64,000 nucleotides of DNA. It comes from Streptacidiphilus sp. PB12-B1b (GTDB lineage Bacteria; Actinomycetota; Actinomycetes; Streptomycetales; Streptomycetaceae). The notes beneath the pieces are model-generated. The model was not told the DNA's origin, searched no databases, and worked only from the letters and a program-made list of their open reading frames with translations. This document shows positions 61,024 through 64,000 of the stretch, in pieces. Both the position numbers and the translations under genes were made by a program. The stretch's first letter is position 1. The number at the start of each line of letters is the position of its first letter. The DNA is taken from positions 7,254,001 to 7,318,000 of the forward strand of contig NZ_CP048405.1 of the NCBI RefSeq assembly GCF_014084125.1, read 5' to 3'.

Positions 61024-61596
61024 ATGCCTATCACCGATGACCTGCGCAAGACCCTTTCCGACCCCACCCCGCTCTACGCCCTGGCCGGCGCCGGCGACTT
61101 CGCCGTGGAGAAGCTGCGCGAGGTGCCCGAGCGGGCCGCCGCGATCGCCGCGGACCGCCGGGCCGCGCAGGAGAAGGCCACGGCCCGCCTTCAGGAGGCC
61201 GGGGCGAGGCTGACCGAGGCGCAGGCCAAGGTCGCCGAGAGCGTCAGCACCCTGCCGACCGACCTGAAGTCGCTGCAGGAGAAGGCCCAGGGCCTGGCCC
61301 TGCAGTCGGTGGGCCGCGCCGCCGAGCTGGCCGTGAAGGCCCGCGAGGTGTACGACGAGTTGGCCGAGCGCGGCAAGGTCGTCGTCGACCGGCAGCGCAA
61401 GGACACCGCGGACGATCTGGCCGGGATCGCGGTCAAGGCCGAGTCCAAGGCGGACGCCTTCGCGGCCGGTGTGGACCGGGTCTCGGACGCGGCCGTGGAC
61501 GAGGTGATCGAGGTCGCCGAGTTCGTGGAGCCCGAGGCTCCGGCGAAGCCCGCCGCCAAGCGGCCCGCCCAGCGCAAGGGCGCGTCCAAGGAGTGA
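61024..61596 (+). CDS. Heparin-binding hemagglutinin-like helical protein
   Basis: 190 residues (GGGGAGGAA upstream). Almost entirely alpha-helical coiled coil: LYALAGAGDFAVEKLREVPE, AQEKATARLQEAGARLTEAQ, AVKAREVYDELAERGKVVVD. The C-terminus is Lys/Ala/Pro-rich (AKPAAKRPAQRKGASKE), the feature that binds heparin in mycobacterial HbhA. In Streptomyces the role is unknown, perhaps membrane or surface organisation. It is co-transcribed with the XRE gene. Confidence 0.85.
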   Translation: MPITDDLRKTLSDPTPLYALAGAGDFAVEKLREVPERAAAIAADRRAAQEKATARLQEAGARLTEAQAKVAESVSTLPTDLKSLQEKAQGLALQSVGRAAELAVKAREVYDELAERGKVVVDRQRKDTADDLAGIAVKAESKADAFAAGVDRVSDAAVDEVIEVAEFVEPEAPAKPAAKRPAQRKGASKE

Positions 61597-61718
61597 CACC
61601 GGGCGGGTGATCCCGTGGGGCGCGTCGGGCACGCCCGGCGCGCCCCGGGCGTTTCCCCCGCAAGGGGGGCGACGCGTGGGACGATGCGTTTCATGGAGTC
61701 CCGGGCCGAGGAGAGACG

Positions 61719-62084
61719 ATGATCCCGCACTATGCCGTGAGTGGCGTCCTGGTCGACGGCTTCAACAACGTCCTCGCCTACCTCACGATTGTCGTGCTGC
61801 TGTTCGAGCTGGTCGCCTTCGTGGACGCGCTGATCCGGCGCAAGGACGCGTTCCCGGCCGTCGACAAGCAGACCAAGGCGTTCTGGCTGATCATCCTGGG
61901 CCTGGCCGTGGCCGTGTCGATCATCCCGATCGGCGGCTTCCTGAGCACCATGCTGGTGCTGGCCGGGCTGGTCGCGGCGATCGTCTACATGGTCGACGTT
62001 CGCCCGCGGGTGCGGGCCATCACGCCGCCGCGCAAGGGCCGGAACGGCAAGAACGACCACATGGGGCCGTACGGGCCCTGGTAG
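61719..62084 (+). CDS. DUF2516 family membrane protein
   Basis: 121 residues with three hydrophobic helices: VLAYLTIVVLLFELVAFVDA, AFWLIILGLAVAVSIIPIGG and FLSTMLVLAGLVAAIVYMVD. Charged loops LIRRKDAFPAVDKQTK and VRPRVRAITPPRKGR and the end GPYGPW are typical. DUF2516 is an actinobacterial family without assigned function, and it follows the XRE-HbhA pair here as in other Streptomyces. The 122-bp gap before it contains GC-rich sequence with no clear element. Confidence 0.9.
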   Translation: MIPHYAVSGVLVDGFNNVLAYLTIVVLLFELVAFVDALIRRKDAFPAVDKQTKAFWLIILGLAVAVSIIPIGGFLSTMLVLAGLVAAIVYMVDVRPRVRAITPPRKGRNGKNDHMGPYGPW

Positions 62085-62156
62085 CCCCAGGTCCGGCAGT
62101 CGGCCCGGGTGAACCCGGGTGCGCGAGCGGCCGAGCCGCCCGCCGAGCGCCCCCGG

Positions 62157-63560
62157 TCAGACCGCGGGGGCGGTCGGCGGGCGGCTCAGCAGCAGCACCG
62201 CGACATCGTCGGCGAGCGCGCCGCCGTTGAGGTCCTCGACCTCGGACATGGCCGTGTCGATCAGCAGTTCGTCGCGCAGCCCGCTCTGCTGGTGGTCGGC
62301 GACCATGCCGATCAGCCCCTCCTGCCCGAGGCGCCGCGTGCCCGCGCCTATCCGGCCCTCGATCAGGCCGTCGGTGTAGAGCATCAGGCTCCACTCGTCG
62401 CCGAGGCGGACCTTGGTCGGCGGCCACTGCTCGGCCTCGGCCGGGGCGTCCAGCGGCAGCAGCCCGAGGGCCGGGCCGCCGTTGTCGTACGGCAGCAGCT
62501 CCGGCGGGCGGAACTCGCGCAGCAGCAGCGGCGCGGGGTGCCCGGCGAGGTGCAGTTCGGCGTACTCGGCGTCGGGGTCGATGGCGAGCATGCACAGCGT
62601 GGCGAAGATCTCCTCGCTGCGGCGCTCGTGCTCCAGTACCCGTTGCAGGGTGCCGAGCAGGGCCTCGCCGGTGAGGCCGGCGAAGACCAGGGTGCGCCAG
62701 GCGATCCGCAGGGCGACGCCGAGGGCGGCCTCGTCCGGGCCGTGGCCGCAGACGTCGCCGATGACGACGTGGACGCTGCCGTCGGAGGTGCGGACGGCGT
62801 CGTAGAAGTCGCCGCCGAGCAGCGCGCGGCGGCGTCCGGGCCGGTAGCGGGCGTGGAAGGTCAGGCCGGAGCCGTCCAGCAGCGGGGTCGGCAGCAGGTG
62901 CCGCTGCAACCGGGCGTTCTCCTGGCCGCGCAGCTCGGCCTCGACCAGGCGGCGCTGGGACTCGTCGGCGCGCTTGCGCTCGACGGCGTAGCGGACGGCC
63001 CGGGTGAGCAGCCGCCCGTCCATCTCCTGCTTGACCAGGAAGTCCTGGGCGCCCGCGGCGACCGCGGCGGCGCCCAGGTAGACGTCGGCGGTGCCGGTGA
63101 CGGCCAGGACGGCGGTGCGCGGGGCCCGGCGCAGCAGCCGGCGCAGGCCGTCGAGGCCGCCGGCTTCGGGCAGTTCGAGGTCCAGCAGGACGCAGGCGGT
63201 GTCCGCGGTGAGCATCGCCTCGGCCTCGTCCAGGGTGCGCGCGCAGCGGACCTGGACGTCGGAGGCGACCTCGGCGAGCAGGTTGCGCACGGTCTCGGCG
63301 TCGCCCGGATCGTCGTCGACGACCAGCACGGACAGCGCGACCGCCGGAGAGATCGAGGCCAGGGCGGACATGGCGGTGACCGCCGCGGCAGCGGTCGTCG
63401 CCGACAGCGCCGGAGCAGCCGCAGGCGCCGAAGCAACCGCAGGCGCCAGGGCCGCCGGGGAGGCCGGGGCCGCCGGGACGGGGGCGAGGCGCGGGCGCGG
63501 TATGGGCGTGCCGGTGGGCGCGCTCGACTGCTGCTCGTGCGCGCTCTCGATGGCGGGCAT
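62157..63560 (-). CDS. Receiver-PP2C (SpoIIE/RsbU-type) phosphatase
   Basis: 467 residues from ATG 63560. An Ala/Pro-rich flexible N-terminus (about 75 residues) leads to a receiver domain with SVLVVDDDPGDAETV, phosphoacceptor Asp in CVLLDLELPEAGG and Lys in DFLVKQEMDG. A helical linker (VERKRADESQRRLVEAEL) then joins the PP2C domain: metal Asp motifs LLGGDFYDAV, VIGDVCGHGPDEAALGVALR, YTDGLIEGR and ADDVAVLLL. Such proteins dephosphorylate anti-sigma factor antagonists in response to a histidine kinase, controlling stress sigma factors. The kinase and target are not in this window. It is divergent from a macro-domain gene. Confidence 0.92.
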   Translation of the reverse strand: MPAIESAHEQQSSAPTGTPIPRPRLAPVPAAPASPAALAPAVASAPAAAPALSATTAAAAVTAMSALASISPAVALSVLVVDDDPGDAETVRNLLAEVASDVQVRCARTLDEAEAMLTADTACVLLDLELPEAGGLDGLRRLLRRAPRTAVLAVTGTADVYLGAAAVAAGAQDFLVKQEMDGRLLTRAVRYAVERKRADESQRRLVEAELRGQENARLQRHLLPTPLLDGSGLTFHARYRPGRRRALLGGDFYDAVRTSDGSVHVVIGDVCGHGPDEAALGVALRIAWRTLVFAGLTGEALLGTLQRVLEHERRSEEIFATLCMLAIDPDAEYAELHLAGHPAPLLLREFRPPELLPYDNGGPALGLLPLDAPAEAEQWPPTKVRLGDEWSLMLYTDGLIEGRIGAGTRRLGQEGLIGMVADHQQSGLRDELLIDTAMSEVEDLNGGALADDVAVLLLSRPPTAPAV

Positions 63561-63811
63561 CAGCGATACCTCCCTCTCCCCGGCTGTGCAACGGTTGGGC
63601 GACGGGTGCAGTGCCCATCCAACACCGCAATCCTGGAGCTTTCCCGTGACCCTAACGTGATCTCCACACCCCCTCCGTACGGCACGTCACACCGGCAGGC
63701 GGAATCCACCCGCGGGTCGGGGGCCGTGGGCGTCCGCACGGTGCGGCGGAAATCCCAGGGCAGGGGCGCTGCCGGGGCCGATAGCGTGCACACCGACGAG
63801 AGGGGTACGTG

Positions 63812-64000
63812 ATGGAGATCACTTTGGTTCAGGGTGACATCACCCGACAGCAGGTGGACGCGGTGGTGAACGCCGCCAACTCCTCGCTGCTCGGCGGGGG
63901 CGGGGTGGACGGCGCGATCCACCGGCGCGGCGGGCCGGAGATCCTGGCCGCCTGCCGGGCGCTGCGCGCCTCGCAGTACGGCCGGGGCCTGCCCACCGGG
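63812..64000 (+). CDS. Macro-domain protein (ADP-ribose binding), 3' end missing
   Basis: 63 residues visible from ATG 63812 (GAGAGGGG upstream; GTG 63809 is also possible). It starts [20 protein letters not shown], then [20 protein letters not shown] and [11 protein letters not shown], the classic ADP-ribose-binding loops of the macro domain (O-acetyl-ADP-ribose deacetylase type). It removes or binds ADP-ribose derivatives. The gene runs off the window end; typical length is about 170 residues. Confidence 0.93.
   Translation, partial: MEITLVQGDITRQQVDAVVNAANSSLLGGGGVDGAIHRRGGPEILAACRALRASQYGRGLPTG

Overview
This window is high-GC (roughly 70% or more) actinobacterial chromosome, almost certainly from the family Streptomycetaceae (Streptomyces, Kitasatospora or Streptacidiphilus). 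The evidence is the codon bias, frequent GTG starts and GTGA/ATGA overlaps, and conserved neighbourhoods: carD-ispD-ispF-cysS-rlmB; phoR-phoP divergent from phoU; an msiK-type ATPase; XRE regulator, HbhA-like protein and DUF2516 in a row; LCP, DoxX and PP2C families. No rRNA, CRISPR array, intact insertion sequence or prophage was seen. The first and last genes are cut by the window edges.

Layout. 1-10 kb is secretion and carbohydrate handling: a truncated beta-propeller protein, a large secreted deacetylase-like protein with four Ig-like repeats, an HtrA-type protease, an HdeD-family membrane protein, a His-rich ArsR regulator and a secreted alpha-amylase with a starch-binding domain. 10.2-14.0 kb is a compact cassette of XRE regulator, ImmA/IrrE-type metallopeptidase, multi-TM protein and cytochrome P450, preceded by a cluster of inverted repeats. 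14-20.5 kb carries a DUF1990 protein, a DesK/LuxR-type two-component system, an LCP cell-wall ligase, and a TetR/DUF1772 divergent pair with two operators. 20.6-25 kb is a multi-domain secreted GH3 glycosidase behind a clear promoter and LacI-type operator.

25.9-31.1 kb looks accessory: a solitary sulfur-binding HNH restriction enzyme (type IV, acting on phosphorothioate DNA), an ARMT1/DUF89 protein, a methyltransferase, a replication-type wHTH protein and a frameshifted tyrosine integrase ending at tRNA-Thr(TGT), which is the scar of an integrative element. From 31.1 kb core functions return: msiK with a DasR-like site, a nucleotidyltransferase, DoxX, the carD/isoprenoid/CysRS/RlmB block (32-41 kb) and the Pho regulon control genes with a PHO box (41.7-44.5 kb). 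A 58-residue Cys-rich protein lies between phoU and gpmA.

45.7-57.6 kb is a set of accessory metabolic and stress genes (MFS transporter, Eis-type acetyltransferase, two TetR regulators, DinB, isochorismatase, amidase, methyltransferase, two flavoproteins), several with visible palindromic operators. 57.6-60.5 kb is gene-poor and contains decayed reading frames. The window ends with an autoregulated XRE gene, an HbhA-like helical protein, DUF2516, a receiver-PP2C phosphatase and a truncated macro-domain gene.

The best candidates for an under-described system are the XRE/ImmA-IrrE/membrane/P450 cassette (10.2-14.0 kb) and the Cys-rich small protein at 44.65 kb. All functional calls come from reading the sequence; no database search was run.
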